From Halorubrum sp. JWXQ-INN 858 (GTDB lineage Archaea; Halobacteriota; Halobacteria; Halobacteriales; Haloferacaceae): DNA of 64,000 nucleotides. The DNA lies in assembly GCF_009806985.1 (NCBI RefSeq), contig NZ_WUAX01000005.1, positions 209,373 to 273,372 on the forward strand, read 5' to 3'. Shown in pieces: positions 25,736 to 33,654 of the stretch. The translations under genes were made by a program, and so were the position numbers. Every line of letters starts with the position of its first letter. Position 1 is the first letter of the stretch. The notes below the pieces were generated by a model, which saw only the letters and a program-made list of their open reading frames with translations, was not told where the DNA came from and did no database searches.

Positions 25736-26698
25736 ATGACTCGGGACCCCCTCGCCGCCGCCCCCGACGGGCTCGATCCGGGCACGGCGGCGAAAGCGAC
25801 GGCCGCACGGGACGCGCTCTCGGAACGCGACGGCGTCGTCGTCGCCTTCTCCGGCGGCGTCGACTCCTCGGTCGTCGCCGCGCTCGCGTACGACGCGCTC
25901 GGAGCCGACGCGATCGCGTGTACCGCCCGCAGCGAGACGCTGCCCGCCGCGGAGCTCGACGACGCCGAGCGCGTCGCCGCCGAGATCGGGATCCGCCACG
26001 AGACGACGACGTTCTCGGAGCTCGACGACCCGAACTTCGTCGTCAACGACGGCGAGCGCTGTTACCACTGCCGGACGATGCGGCTCGGGAAGATGTACGA
26101 GGTCGCCCGCGACCTCGAGATCGGCACGGTCTGTGACGGGACGAACGCCGACGACCCCGGCGAGGGGCACCGACCCGGGCTCCGGGCGGTCGAGGAGCTC
26201 GACGTGTTCTCGCCGCTGTTGGCCGAGGGGATAACCAAGTCGGAGGTTCGCGCGATCGCGGACGCGTACGGGCTCTCCGTGGCGGATAAACCCTCGATGG
26301 CGTGTCTCTCCTCGCGTATCCCGACCGGACTGCGGGTCACGGAGGAGCGGCTCACCCGCGTCGAGAAGGCCGAGCGGCTCCTTCGCGAGTGGGGGTTCGA
26401 GGGGTTCCGCGTCCGGGACCACGACGGGCTCGCGCGCGTCGAGATCGCGCCCGACGAGCTGGAGCGCGCGCTCGATCCGGCGTTCGCCGAGGCGGTCCAC
26501 GAACACCTCTCGGACCTCGGTTTCGACTACGTCACCCTCGACATGGCCGGCTACCGGACGGGGAGCGTGAGCCCCGGCGAGGAGGACGGGGCGGAACGCG
26601 ATGCGGGCGGGAACGACGGGACGGGCGCGGGGGACGCTAGCGACGCGCCCGAACGGGACGCCTCCGCGATCGATCTCGGCCGCGAGTACCCCCGCTAA
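25736..26698 (+). CDS. larE: ATP-dependent sacrificial sulfur transferase LarE-like
   Basis: A 320-residue PP-loop protein. The adenylating loop is SGGVDSS (about residues 40-46); family motifs ECCYYCR-type (here ERCYHCRTMRLGKMYE, Cys near 113 and 116), CDGTNADDPGEGHRPG and CLSSRIP follow. LarE donates its cysteine sulfur (or uses a cluster) to make the nickel-pincer cofactor of lactate racemase. LarA, LarB and LarC are not nearby. ATG 25736 has a T-rich box (CTTTTTCC) about 27 nt upstream, just after the tandem repeats. The C-terminal about 40 residues are low-complexity and acidic. Confidence 0.88.
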   Translation: MTRDPLAAAPDGLDPGTAAKATAARDALSERDGVVVAFSGGVDSSVVAALAYDALGADAIACTARSETLPAAELDDAERVAAEIGIRHETTTFSELDDPNFVVNDGERCYHCRTMRLGKMYEVARDLEIGTVCDGTNADDPGEGHRPGLRAVEELDVFSPLLAEGITKSEVRAIADAYGLSVADKPSMACLSSRIPTGLRVTEERLTRVEKAERLLREWGFEGFRVRDHDGLARVEIAPDELERALDPAFAEAVHEHLSDLGFDYVTLDMAGYRTGSVSPGEEDGAERDAGGNDGTGAGDASDAPERDASAIDLGREYPR

Positions 26699-26788
26699 GG
26701 CGATCTCGAGGCAGTCGGTTCCCCGACGTTATCAGCCGGGAGAACCGGACGCGAACCGTTATTAGGCGGATCCGTGAACCGCCGGACG

Positions 26789-26986
26789 ATGGACGACCCG
26801 AACACGCTCGCGGTGCTGGCCGGCGGCGTCGGCGGGGCGGTCGGCGCGTTCGTCGGCGTCGCGATCGGCGGCGACCCGCTGACGGTGACGCTCACCACGC
26901 TCGTCGTCGCCCTGCTGGTCGGCGGCGCGGTGATCGCGAGCGCGGTGATCGCCGGCGACGTCGAGTTCGTCGCCGACGCGGAGTGA
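26789..26986 (+). CDS. Small two-helix membrane protein
   Basis: A 65-residue, strongly hydrophobic protein with two predicted membrane helices (about 8-28, NTLAVLAGGVGGAVGAFVGVAI, and 33-56) and an acidic tail. ATG 26789 is 27 nt after a TTATTA box (26759-26764), supporting a leaderless start; a GTG at 26774 is an alternative. The stop overlaps the GTG of the glutaredoxin gene, so the two are likely co-transcribed. Function unknown. Confidence 0.7.
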   Translation: MDDPNTLAVLAGGVGGAVGAFVGVAIGGDPLTVTLTTLVVALLVGGAVIASAVIAGDVEFVADAE

Positions 26987-27372
26987 GCGGCCCGACCGAA
27001 AGGCACTCGTCGCCGGCCCGCGACCCATCCGGCGTGAGCGACCCGTCTCCCGACGACCTCGAGACGCCCGGCGGATCCCCCGACGACCTCGAGACGGCCG
27101 ACACGGAGCCCGGCCGCGACGACGCGGTCCCCGTCACGATCTACACTCGCGAGGGGTGCTCGCTGTGTACCGTCGCACACGGGACGGTCGAGCGCGTCGC
27201 GGCGGACCTCAGCGTCGCGGTCGCGGTCGACCTCGTGGACGTCGACGAGGACCCCGAGCTGGCCGACGAGTACGGCGAGCGCGTCCCGTACGTGTTCGTC
27301 GACGGCCACCCCGCGTTCAAGTACGAGATCGACGAGCGCGAGCTCCGCCTGAAGCTGCTGTCGGCGGCGTGA
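26983..27372 (+). CDS. Glutaredoxin-family protein
   Basis: A 129-residue thioredoxin-fold protein. The fold starts near residue 50 (VPVTIYTREGCSLC) with a CSLC active site, cis-Pro in ERVPYVFVDG, and C-terminus ELRLKLLSAA. It resembles the DUF836/glutaredoxin-like group used in thiol exchange. The 45-residue N-terminus is acidic with a duplicated DDLET block and may be untranslated or disordered; GTG 26983 overlaps the preceding stop, and GTG 27034 is an alternative. Confidence 0.85.
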   Translation: MSGPTERHSSPARDPSGVSDPSPDDLETPGGSPDDLETADTEPGRDDAVPVTIYTREGCSLCTVAHGTVERVAADLSVAVAVDLVDVDEDPELADEYGERVPYVFVDGHPAFKYEIDERELRLKLLSAA

Positions 27373-27427
27373 CTGCCCCGACCGCGAGGACCTACCCGCT
27401 GACTGTCCGTCGCCCGGGTCGCCGTCG

Positions 27428-28576
27428 CTACTCCCCGAACCGATCGACGCGGAAGGGTTTCAGGTCCGTCTCGGGCTCGACGCCGCGGACCGCGTCGGCG
27501 ACGAGCTTCCCGCTGTAGGGCCCGAGCGTCAGGCCGGTCGGTCCGTGCCCCGTCGCGAGGAAGGCCCCTTCGACCGATGGGACCGGGCCGAGGATCGGGA
27601 GTCCGTCGGGTGACGCCGGGCGGAGCCCGACGCGCGTCTCCACGTGCCGGGCGTCCGCGAGCCCGGGCGCGACGCGGAGCGCCTCCGTCGACACCTCGCG
27701 GAGCCCCTCGAGCGTCACGGACGGCGCGAAGCCGGAGCCGGTCTCCCGCGTCGCGCCACAGGCGACGCGGCCGTCGGGCCACGGCACCTGGTACTGGTGG
27801 CGGAACGCCTTCACGATGGGCCACTCGCCGGACGGTCGCGGAGCGTCGAGCGGGCCGACGTCGAGGTGAAGGATCTGTCCGCGCTGAGGCTCGACGGGGA
27901 CGTCGACGCCGAGGTCAGCGCCGAACCGCGGCGACCACGCGCCGCCCGCGATCACCACGGCGTCCGCGTCGTACGCGTCGCCCGCGGCGGTCGTCACCCC
28001 CCGAACGGAGCCGTTCTCGACCCGGATCCCCGTCACGTCCCCGCGTTCGGTCGTCACGCCGAGGGACCGCCCCGTCTCACAGAGCGCGGCCGTGAACGCC
28101 CGGCCGTCCACCCGTGCGCCATCCGCGTAGTGGGTCACGCGCTCGGCGTCGGCCAGCGGCGGGTACAGCTCCCGCGCCCGTTCGGCGCTGATCTCGGCGG
28201 TGCGGTCCGCGCGCGGGCGACCCCGTTCGGCGGTCCGCCGCTCGGTGCGCCGTTTCTCCTCGAGGTAGTCGTCGACCTCGTCGGGGTCGACCGCGACGCT
28301 CAACAGCCCGGTCCGCGCGTAGCCGTGGTCGTCGCCGTCGAGCGCCGCCGCCAGCTCCGGGTAGTAGTCGGCGGCCTCGAGCGCGAACGCGAACCACGTC
28401 GGCGACGCCGACCGGCTCGACGTCGCCGGGAAGACGATCCCCGCGCCCGCGTCGGTGGCCCGCCCCTCGTCCTCGCGGTCGATGAGCAGCGTCTCCGTTC
28501 CGTTCCGTGCCAGGTGGTAGGCCGTGGACGCGCCGACGAGCCCCCCGCCGACGACGACCGCGTCGTGTTCGGACAT
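27428..28576 (-). CDS. FAD-dependent oxidoreductase, DAO family
   Basis: A 382-residue D-amino acid oxidase/glycine oxidase-type flavoenzyme. The FAD dinucleotide motif is at the N-terminus (VVVGGGLVGASTAYHLARNG), an E-rich stretch LIDRED follows, and the C-terminal FAD contact GHGPTGLTLGPYSGKL is present. Members oxidise amino or imino acids such as glycine, sarcosine or D-amino acids, giving H2O2 or feeding the respiratory chain; the substrate is not evident. ATG 28576 is taken because the dinucleotide motif begins within 10 residues; 16 upstream codons are open but unlikely. Confidence 0.88.
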   Translation of the reverse strand: MSEHDAVVVGGGLVGASTAYHLARNGTETLLIDREDEGRATDAGAGIVFPATSSRSASPTWFAFALEAADYYPELAAALDGDDHGYARTGLLSVAVDPDEVDDYLEEKRRTERRTAERGRPRADRTAEISAERARELYPPLADAERVTHYADGARVDGRAFTAALCETGRSLGVTTERGDVTGIRVENGSVRGVTTAAGDAYDADAVVIAGGAWSPRFGADLGVDVPVEPQRGQILHLDVGPLDAPRPSGEWPIVKAFRHQYQVPWPDGRVACGATRETGSGFAPSVTLEGLREVSTEALRVAPGLADARHVETRVGLRPASPDGLPILGPVPSVEGAFLATGHGPTGLTLGPYSGKLVADAVRGVEPETDLKPFRVDRFGE

Positions 28577-28736
28577 GCAGACAACCGGCGGGGCGTCGAG
28601 GTAAACGTTGTCGGTCGTTCCCACGGCCTGGCGTACCTGAAGAAGGCCGCCCGGTGCGATGGACGGGAGCGGCCGAAGCGGATGGAGCCGGCCGCGGCAC
28701 AGAACCCATTTGACGCTCGCGGCCCTTCTCGGAGCT

Positions 28737-29591
28737 ATGGACGACCCAGCGCCGACGCAGGTGCCGCCGCGGATCCACGTGACCGGTCGCTCGACGGTCG
28801 TGCGGGATCAAGGGGGGTTCCGAACCCGGTTCGACTTCCCCGGCCGTGCGGTCCCCGGCCACGAGGACCACGGCTACGGCCCGTTGGCGACGGTCGTCGA
28901 GTCGTTCCTCGACCCGGGAACGCACATCCCGATGCACGCCCACCGCGACGAGGAGATCGTCTCGTGGGTGCCCGACGGCGTGATGCGCCACGACGACCGC
29001 CAGGGGAACGACCTGGTCACGGATTCCGAGCACCTGTTGGTGATGAACGCCGGCCGCGGGTTCTGGCACGCCGAGTCGACCCGCGCGGACGACCCGCCGC
29101 TGCGGATGCTCCAGATCTTCGTCCGCCCGCACGCCATCGGGCTCGATCCCGGCATCCAACACGAGCCGATCCCCGAGCCGGTCCCGAACGAGTGGCGACA
29201 CCTGTTCGGTCCGGTGGACGGCGACGCCCCGCTGTCCGTCCGCAACGCGGTCGACTGTCGCGACTGCCGGCTCGCCGCCGGGTCGGCGGTCGCGCTCCCG
29301 TCCCGTCGCGACCCCGATCGGGACACCTACCTCTACGTGTTCGACGGCGCGGTGACCGTCAGCGCCGACGCGACACCCGCCGACGCGCCGTCCGCAGACA
29401 CGCCGTCCGCCGACACGCCGCCCGCCGACACGCCGCACGATGACGACCCGACCGCCCTCGAACGGGGCGAAAGCGCGCTCGTCGTCGGCACGGACGGGTT
29501 CACCGTGACCGCGGACGCGGACGCGACGCTCGTGGCCTTCTCCATCGATCCCGACGCCCCGATCACCCGGCAGGGGACGATCGGTCGTTGA
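28737..29591 (+). CDS. Pirin-family bicupin
   Basis: A 284-residue pirin-like cupin. The N-terminal cupin has the metal-ligand set: HIPMHAHRDEEIVSWV (His residues) and FWHAES/E near 115-125. PHAIGLDPGIQHEP and the second cupin follow. Some pirins are quercetin dioxygenases or transcription cofactors; function here is unknown. A 15-bp-period repeat (about 29379-29436) encodes SADTPSADTPPADTP inside the second cupin, an insertion that probably expanded by slippage. The gene ends directly before tandem repeats. Confidence 0.88.
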   Translation: MDDPAPTQVPPRIHVTGRSTVVRDQGGFRTRFDFPGRAVPGHEDHGYGPLATVVESFLDPGTHIPMHAHRDEEIVSWVPDGVMRHDDRQGNDLVTDSEHLLVMNAGRGFWHAESTRADDPPLRMLQIFVRPHAIGLDPGIQHEPIPEPVPNEWRHLFGPVDGDAPLSVRNAVDCRDCRLAAGSAVALPSRRDPDRDTYLYVFDGAVTVSADATPADAPSADTPSADTPPADTPHDDDPTALERGESALVVGTDGFTVTADADATLVAFSIDPDAPITRQGTIGR

Positions 29592-29659
29592 CCGGTCGCG
29601 ACGAGTGGTACTGCCCGGTCGCGACGAGTGGTACTGCCCGGTCGCGACGATCGGTGCTG
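29592..29659. repeat. Three tandem copies of a 22-23-bp unit
   Basis: CCGGTCGCGACGAGTGGTACTG at 29592-29613, 29614-29636 and (variant) 29637-29659, with a partial fourth. The array begins immediately after the pirin stop codon. Confidence 0.8.
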
Positions 29660-29691
29660 TCCGGTCGCGATCGGGGCGGCTCGGCGGATAC

Positions 29692-29735
29692 TGCTTGCGA
29701 GGGAATCCTCGCCCTTCAGGTCGGGGAGGATGTCA
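29692..29735 (+). mobile_element. Relic right end of an IS200/IS605 (TnpB) element
   Basis: TGCTTGCGAGGGAATCCTCGCCC, a short TTCA loop, then GGTCGGGGAGGATGTCAA forms the hairpin with ATCCTC/GAGGAT arms that caps the 3' end of TnpB-type (IS1341) elements and their guide RNA in haloarchaea (recognised from memory). No tnpA or tnpB frame is next to it, so only the end remains or this is a miniature derivative. Coordinates cover the visible motif; each reported string is split here. Confidence 0.55.
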
Positions 29736-29806
29736 AAAGTGGTTTCTCAGACGGATCGAGGATAAGCGAACGGCCGATTCCAGGATCGCTCGGTCCACCG
29801 TCCCGC

Positions 29807-30181
29807 TCAGTCCGCCGTCCCCGCCTCGACGGTCTCCTCGGCGGCGTTCGGTGCGTTCCGCTTCACGCCGGTGACGGCGTCGACGGCGTTCGACCGGGAG
29901 GCGTACCCCTCGCCGGAGTCGGCGACGATGTTGCCGTTGCGGTGGCGGAGCCGCCAGCGCCACTCGTCGGCGTTGTCCTCGTAGATCTCGAAGGCGGCGT
30001 TCCCGACGTCCAACACGTCGGCGTCGGGGCCGTACTCCCGAACGCGGTCGATCGCGTCGCGGGCGCCGCTCTTCGAGGCGTACCCCTCGCCGGAGTCGGC
30101 GACGATGTTGCCGTTGCGGTGGCGGAGCCGCCATCGGTACTCGCCGGCGTTGTCCTCGTATAGCTCGAAGGTCGCGCTCAT
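29807..30181 (-). CDS. Two-repeat DUF1508 (YegP-like) protein
   Basis: A 124-residue protein consisting of two DUF1508 repeats, about 3-50 and 57-105. Each repeat has the pattern F-E-x-YEDNA-[GD]-E-[YW]-RWRLRHRNGN-I-V-A-D-SGEGY-A-S, then a helix. Function of DUF1508 is not established; haloarchaeal members are catalogued as the HVO_2922 family (recalled). ATG 30181 is the start. The neighbouring gene (30299-31570) carries three more copies, with a membrane anchor, so this may be the soluble partner. Downstream sits a TnpB-element relic. Confidence 0.85.
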   Translation of the reverse strand: MSATFELYEDNAGEYRWRLRHRNGNIVADSGEGYASKSGARDAIDRVREYGPDADVLDVGNAAFEIYEDNADEWRWRLRHRNGNIVADSGEGYASRSNAVDAVTGVKRNAPNAAEETVEAGTAD

Positions 30182-30298
30182 AACGTCCGTACGTCTCACG
30201 CGATCGATATAAAGGTGGTCGGCGGCGTGACGGCACGCGACCGCGTTCTGCGCGCTTTCCTGCGTTCTGCGCTCACCGCGTTCTGCGCTTTCCCGCGC

Positions 30299-31570
30299 TT
30301 ACAGTTCCTCGACGTCGGCGTCGGCGACGTTCGAGCGCACGCTGTCGGCCCCCTGTCGGGCCTTCGTCCGGGAGCTGTACCCCTCGCCGGAGTCCGCGAG
30401 GATGTTGCCGTTCTCGTGGATGAGCCGCCAGCGCCACTCGCCGGCTCGGTCGCGGAACAACTCGAAGGCGGCCGGGTCGACCCGGAGGTAGTCGGCGGCG
30501 GCGACGTGTTCGCGGACCCGCGAGAGCGCGCGCTTCGCGTTCGACTTCGAGGCGTACCCCTCGCCGGAGTCGCCGATGACGTTGCCGTTGTCGTGTCTGA
30601 GCCGCCATCGATACTCGCCGGCGTTGTCCTCGAACAGCTCGAACGTCGCCCGGCTCGCGAGGTCGTCGTCCGCGCTCGGGACGGCGACGTCGGGGCTCGC
30701 GGCGTCCTCGGGCTCGGGCCCGTCGTCGTCGGCGATCGCCGCCGCCTCCGCGGGCGGGGTCTCGATCCGGAGCAGCCCCGCGCCGAGCGCGTTCCGCTTC
30801 ACGCTGTGGAGTCCCTGCTGGGCCTTCCCGCGGCTGCTGTACCCCTGTCCCGCCGTCGCGATCACGTTGCCGTTGCGGTGGCGGAGCCGCCACCGGGCCT
30901 TCCCGGCGCGGTCCTCGAACAGCTCGAACCGGGCCTTGCTCGACCGGAGCGCCTCGACCTCGGCGTTCGCCGCCGTCAGCTCGTCGTCGAGCTCCGTCGC
31001 GCGCGCTTCCGCCGCCGCGAGGTCCGCGGTCGCGGCGTCGAGCTCCTCGGCCGTCTCGGCCAGCTCCGCTGCGGTCTCCTCGCGGGCGGACTCGGCGTCG
31101 GCGGACGCCGACTGCATCCGCTCGTAGTCCTCGCGCACCGGGTCGGTCACGAGCGGGACGATCGCCCCCGCGAGCCCGATGATGACCACGCCGGCCGCGT
31201 AGAGCGCGTTGACGACCGCGTTGCCCGTCGATCGCGACCAGCCGTCGGGGAAGACGACGAAGAAGTAGACGACGGCAGCAACCGTGAGGAAGCCGCCGAT
31301 CGCCGCCAACGTCGTGGCGGAGCGGCGCAGCGGGAACCTGACGATCGCGCCGATCATCACGAGCGGCGGCGACAGCGCGACGAACGCGTAGCCGACCGCC
31401 CGCGCGCCCGTTCGCGGCTCGGTCAGCGCGAAGAGGACGACGCCGACCACGCCGAGCAACACCCCAAGCGCGAACAACCAGTACCCCCGCACCTCGTCGT
31501 CCGTCGTCGGGGTGCCGATCCGTCCCTCGTATAGGTCCGCGAGCGCCCCCGACGGTTTCGTACTTGCCAT
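30299..31570 (-). CDS. Membrane-anchored three-repeat DUF1508 protein
   Basis: A 423-residue protein with an unusual layout: four membrane helices (about 30-49, 58-77, 86-107, 118-141), an Ala/Glu-rich coiled coil (147-212), then three DUF1508 repeats (213-262, 308-358, 368-416), the first two separated by an acidic linker (270-305). Each repeat keeps F-E-L-F-x-D-x-A-G-x-x-RWRL-x-H-x-NGN and a GxGY-[SA]-S turn. The repeats would sit on a stalk above or below the membrane. Function unknown. ATG 31570 is the start; it is divergent from the amidohydrolase gene. Confidence 0.85.
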   Translation of the reverse strand: MASTKPSGALADLYEGRIGTPTTDDEVRGYWLFALGVLLGVVGVVLFALTEPRTGARAVGYAFVALSPPLVMIGAIVRFPLRRSATTLAAIGGFLTVAAVVYFFVVFPDGWSRSTGNAVVNALYAAGVVIIGLAGAIVPLVTDPVREDYERMQSASADAESAREETAAELAETAEELDAATADLAAAEARATELDDELTAANAEVEALRSSKARFELFEDRAGKARWRLRHRNGNVIATAGQGYSSRGKAQQGLHSVKRNALGAGLLRIETPPAEAAAIADDDGPEPEDAASPDVAVPSADDDLASRATFELFEDNAGEYRWRLRHDNGNVIGDSGEGYASKSNAKRALSRVREHVAAADYLRVDPAAFELFRDRAGEWRWRLIHENGNILADSGEGYSSRTKARQGADSVRSNVADADVEEL

Positions 31571-31722
31571 ATTCGTGAGGATACATGTCTGATCACTTAT
31601 CTGTGGGGGTAGATCTCACCTGAACCGGACCGGCCGAGCGGGGTCGGACCGGACCGACAGCCGCCGCGGTCCCCGACTTCCGCGATCGGACCATTTACCC
31701 GGTCGTCCGCCCCTGATGAGGT

Positions 31723-32889
31723 ATGCACTTACTCACCGGCGGTCGCGTGGCCGACGTCGACGGCACGCGCGAGGCGGACGTCGCGATCGAGGACGGAACG
31801 GTCGTCGCCGTCGGGGACCTCCGCGACCTCGTCGACGACCGAGAGCCGACGACGACGGACGTCTCCGGGAGCGTGATCGCGCCGGGACTGATCGACGCGC
31901 ACGTGCACCTGATGATGGACGGCCGCCCGGACGTCGCAAGCGCCGCTTCCGAGAGCGACTACGCCGCGAGCTACCACGCCGCACACAACCTGCGGGCGGC
32001 GGTGAACGCGGGCGTCACCGCGGTCCGCGACCTCGGCGCGCGCGGGACGCTCGCGATCGACGCGGGCGAGGCGGTCGCGGACGGGACGCTCACGGGTCCG
32101 CGGGTCGTCGCCTGCGGCCGCAACGTGATCATGACCGGCGGCCACGGCAACTGGTTCGGCCGCGAGGCCGACGGCCCGGCGGAGGTCCGGAAGGCGGCCC
32201 GCGAGCAGCTGAAGGACGGCGCGGACGTACTCAAGTGCATGGCGACCGGCGGCGTGCTCACCGAGGGGGCCGTCACGGGCGCGCCCGAACTCACCCGCGA
32301 GGAGCTGGCGGCGTTCACGGACGCGGCCGCGGCGACGGGCACCCCGACGGCGGCGCACGCACACGGCGAGGTCGGGATCAAGAACGCCGTCCGCGCGGGG
32401 ATCTCGAGCGTCGAACACGGCACGTTCATGGACGCCGAGGCGGCCGAGCTGATGGCCGAGAACGGGACGTACTGGGTGCCGACCGCGAGCGCGCTCGCCG
32501 GGATCGTCGACAACGGCGTCGAGGCGGGGATCCCCGCGGACGCCGTCGCGAAAGCCGAGGACGCCGCGGACCGGTTCGCGGGCGCGTGGGAGCACGCGCT
32601 CGACGCGGACGTCCCGATCGCGATGGGCACCGACGCGGGCACGCCGTTCAACCGCTTCGCGGAGATCCCACAGGAGTTGGCGTACATGGTCGATTACGGC
32701 CTCTCGCCGGCGGCGGCGCTCGAGGCGGCCACCGTCAACGCCGCCGACCTCCTCGGGCTCGACGACGCCGGGCGCGTCGCCGAGGGGTATCGCGCGGACC
32801 TCGTCGTCCTCGAGGCCGATCCGAACGCGGACGTCACGGCGTGGCGCGACCCCGAGACCGTCTTCGTCGGCGGCGAGCCGGTCGCCTGA
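31723..32889 (+). CDS. Amidohydrolase-superfamily metal-dependent hydrolase
   Basis: A 388-residue cytosolic TIM-barrel hydrolase of the prolidase/imidazolonepropionase-like amidohydrolase group. Metal motif HVH in DAHVHLMM (about residue 59); carboxylated-lysine candidate in DVLKCMATGG; metal-binding His in AHAHGEVG and SSVEHGTF; catalytic Asp in MGTDAGTP (about 306). The C-terminus ends with the typical small beta-domain (GRVAEGYRADLVVLEADP). Substrate unknown; relatives hydrolyse dipeptides, organophosphates or cyclic amides. A TTTAC box about 27-30 nt before ATG 31723 is compatible with a leaderless mRNA. Confidence 0.88.
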   Translation: MHLLTGGRVADVDGTREADVAIEDGTVVAVGDLRDLVDDREPTTTDVSGSVIAPGLIDAHVHLMMDGRPDVASAASESDYAASYHAAHNLRAAVNAGVTAVRDLGARGTLAIDAGEAVADGTLTGPRVVACGRNVIMTGGHGNWFGREADGPAEVRKAAREQLKDGADVLKCMATGGVLTEGAVTGAPELTREELAAFTDAAAATGTPTAAHAHGEVGIKNAVRAGISSVEHGTFMDAEAAELMAENGTYWVPTASALAGIVDNGVEAGIPADAVAKAEDAADRFAGAWEHALDADVPIAMGTDAGTPFNRFAEIPQELAYMVDYGLSPAAALEAATVNAADLLGLDDAGRVAEGYRADLVVLEADPNADVTAWRDPETVFVGGEPVA

Positions 32890-32929
32890 GTCGGTCGCCC
32901 GAGCCGGTCACCTGAGCCGGTCGCCCGAG
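32875..32929. repeat. Four tandem 13-bp repeats across the amidohydrolase stop
   Basis: GAG(C/T)CGGTC(G/A)CC(T/C) repeats at 32875, 32888, 32901 and 32914. The first unit encodes the last codons of the amidohydrolase, the rest are in the spacer. Confidence 0.75.
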
Positions 32930-33044
32930 ACGACGCGGTACCGCAGTTACGGGTCTCGAGACGGCGTACCGGGCCGGTGTCGATCGTTCGAACCCGGATT
33001 ATTTCGGCTATCAGTATAACCCCCCGTGTCCCGCACCCTCACAC

Positions 33045-33386
33045 ATGGCAGACGAGGGAACCGCGGTTTATCAGTCAAGTACACCGGTCGTCGACGCGAG
33101 ATACGGGGGAGAAACGGGACGATCGCCGGCGATGGCCGTGATCGATGCGGTAGCCGAGGCGGCGGATATCGACCCCACCGAGTTGCCGCCGTTGTACGAG
33201 TCCGTCGACCCGGACGCGCTCGACGCGCTGTTCGGCCGCGACGGCGGGCGGGGCGACGCCGCGCTCTCGCTCAGCTTCACGGTCGGCTCGTGGAACGTGT
33301 TCGTTCGCGCCGACGGGAAGGTCCGCGTCTGTGACGACACCCAGCCGACCGATCCGGAGCCCGCGTTCACCGGCCACTCGGCGTAG
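33045..33386 (+). CDS. Stand-alone HalOD1 output-domain protein (paralogue 1)
   Basis: A 113-residue protein made of one HalOD1 domain, a haloarchaeal output module otherwise fused to receiver or sensor proteins. The core is VIDAVAEAADIDPTELPPLYESVDPDALDALF (about residues 32-63; motif written for family comparison in parts), followed by a beta-hairpin LSFTVGSWNVFVRADGKVRV. A second stand-alone copy is at 51574. A TATA-like TATTTC lies near 33000. Partner unknown; an adaptor role in signalling is a guess. Confidence 0.8.
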   Translation: MADEGTAVYQSSTPVVDARYGGETGRSPAMAVIDAVAEAADIDPTELPPLYESVDPDALDALFGRDGGRGDAALSLSFTVGSWNVFVRADGKVRVCDDTQPTDPEPAFTGHSA

Positions 33387-33512
33387 CGAGCCACTCACCG
33401 TAGCCGGCCGTTCGGCGTTCGTGGCCGTTCGGTGTGCCCCGGCCCGCCCCCGGTAGCATCGCGTCGCCCTCCCTCCGACGCGCTCGCCGCCGCGGCCGGG
33501 TCGTTCCGTCCC

Positions 33513-33568
33513 GTTCCGTATCGTGATCCCCGATCGTTCCGTTCCGTATCGTGATCCCCGATCGTTCC
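33513..33568. repeat. Exact 28-bp tandem duplication
   Basis: The unit starting GTTCCGTATCGTGATC is repeated exactly at 33513-33540 and 33541-33568, with a diverged third start after it. It lies in the 270-bp spacer before pyrG. Confidence 0.85.
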
Positions 33569-33654
33569 GTACCGTGACCGTCGGTTTCGTGACACGCCTT
33601 GGCGGTCGGCGGGCCCTCCGAAACGGTTTTGCCGGCCCCTGACGGACGGTCAGT

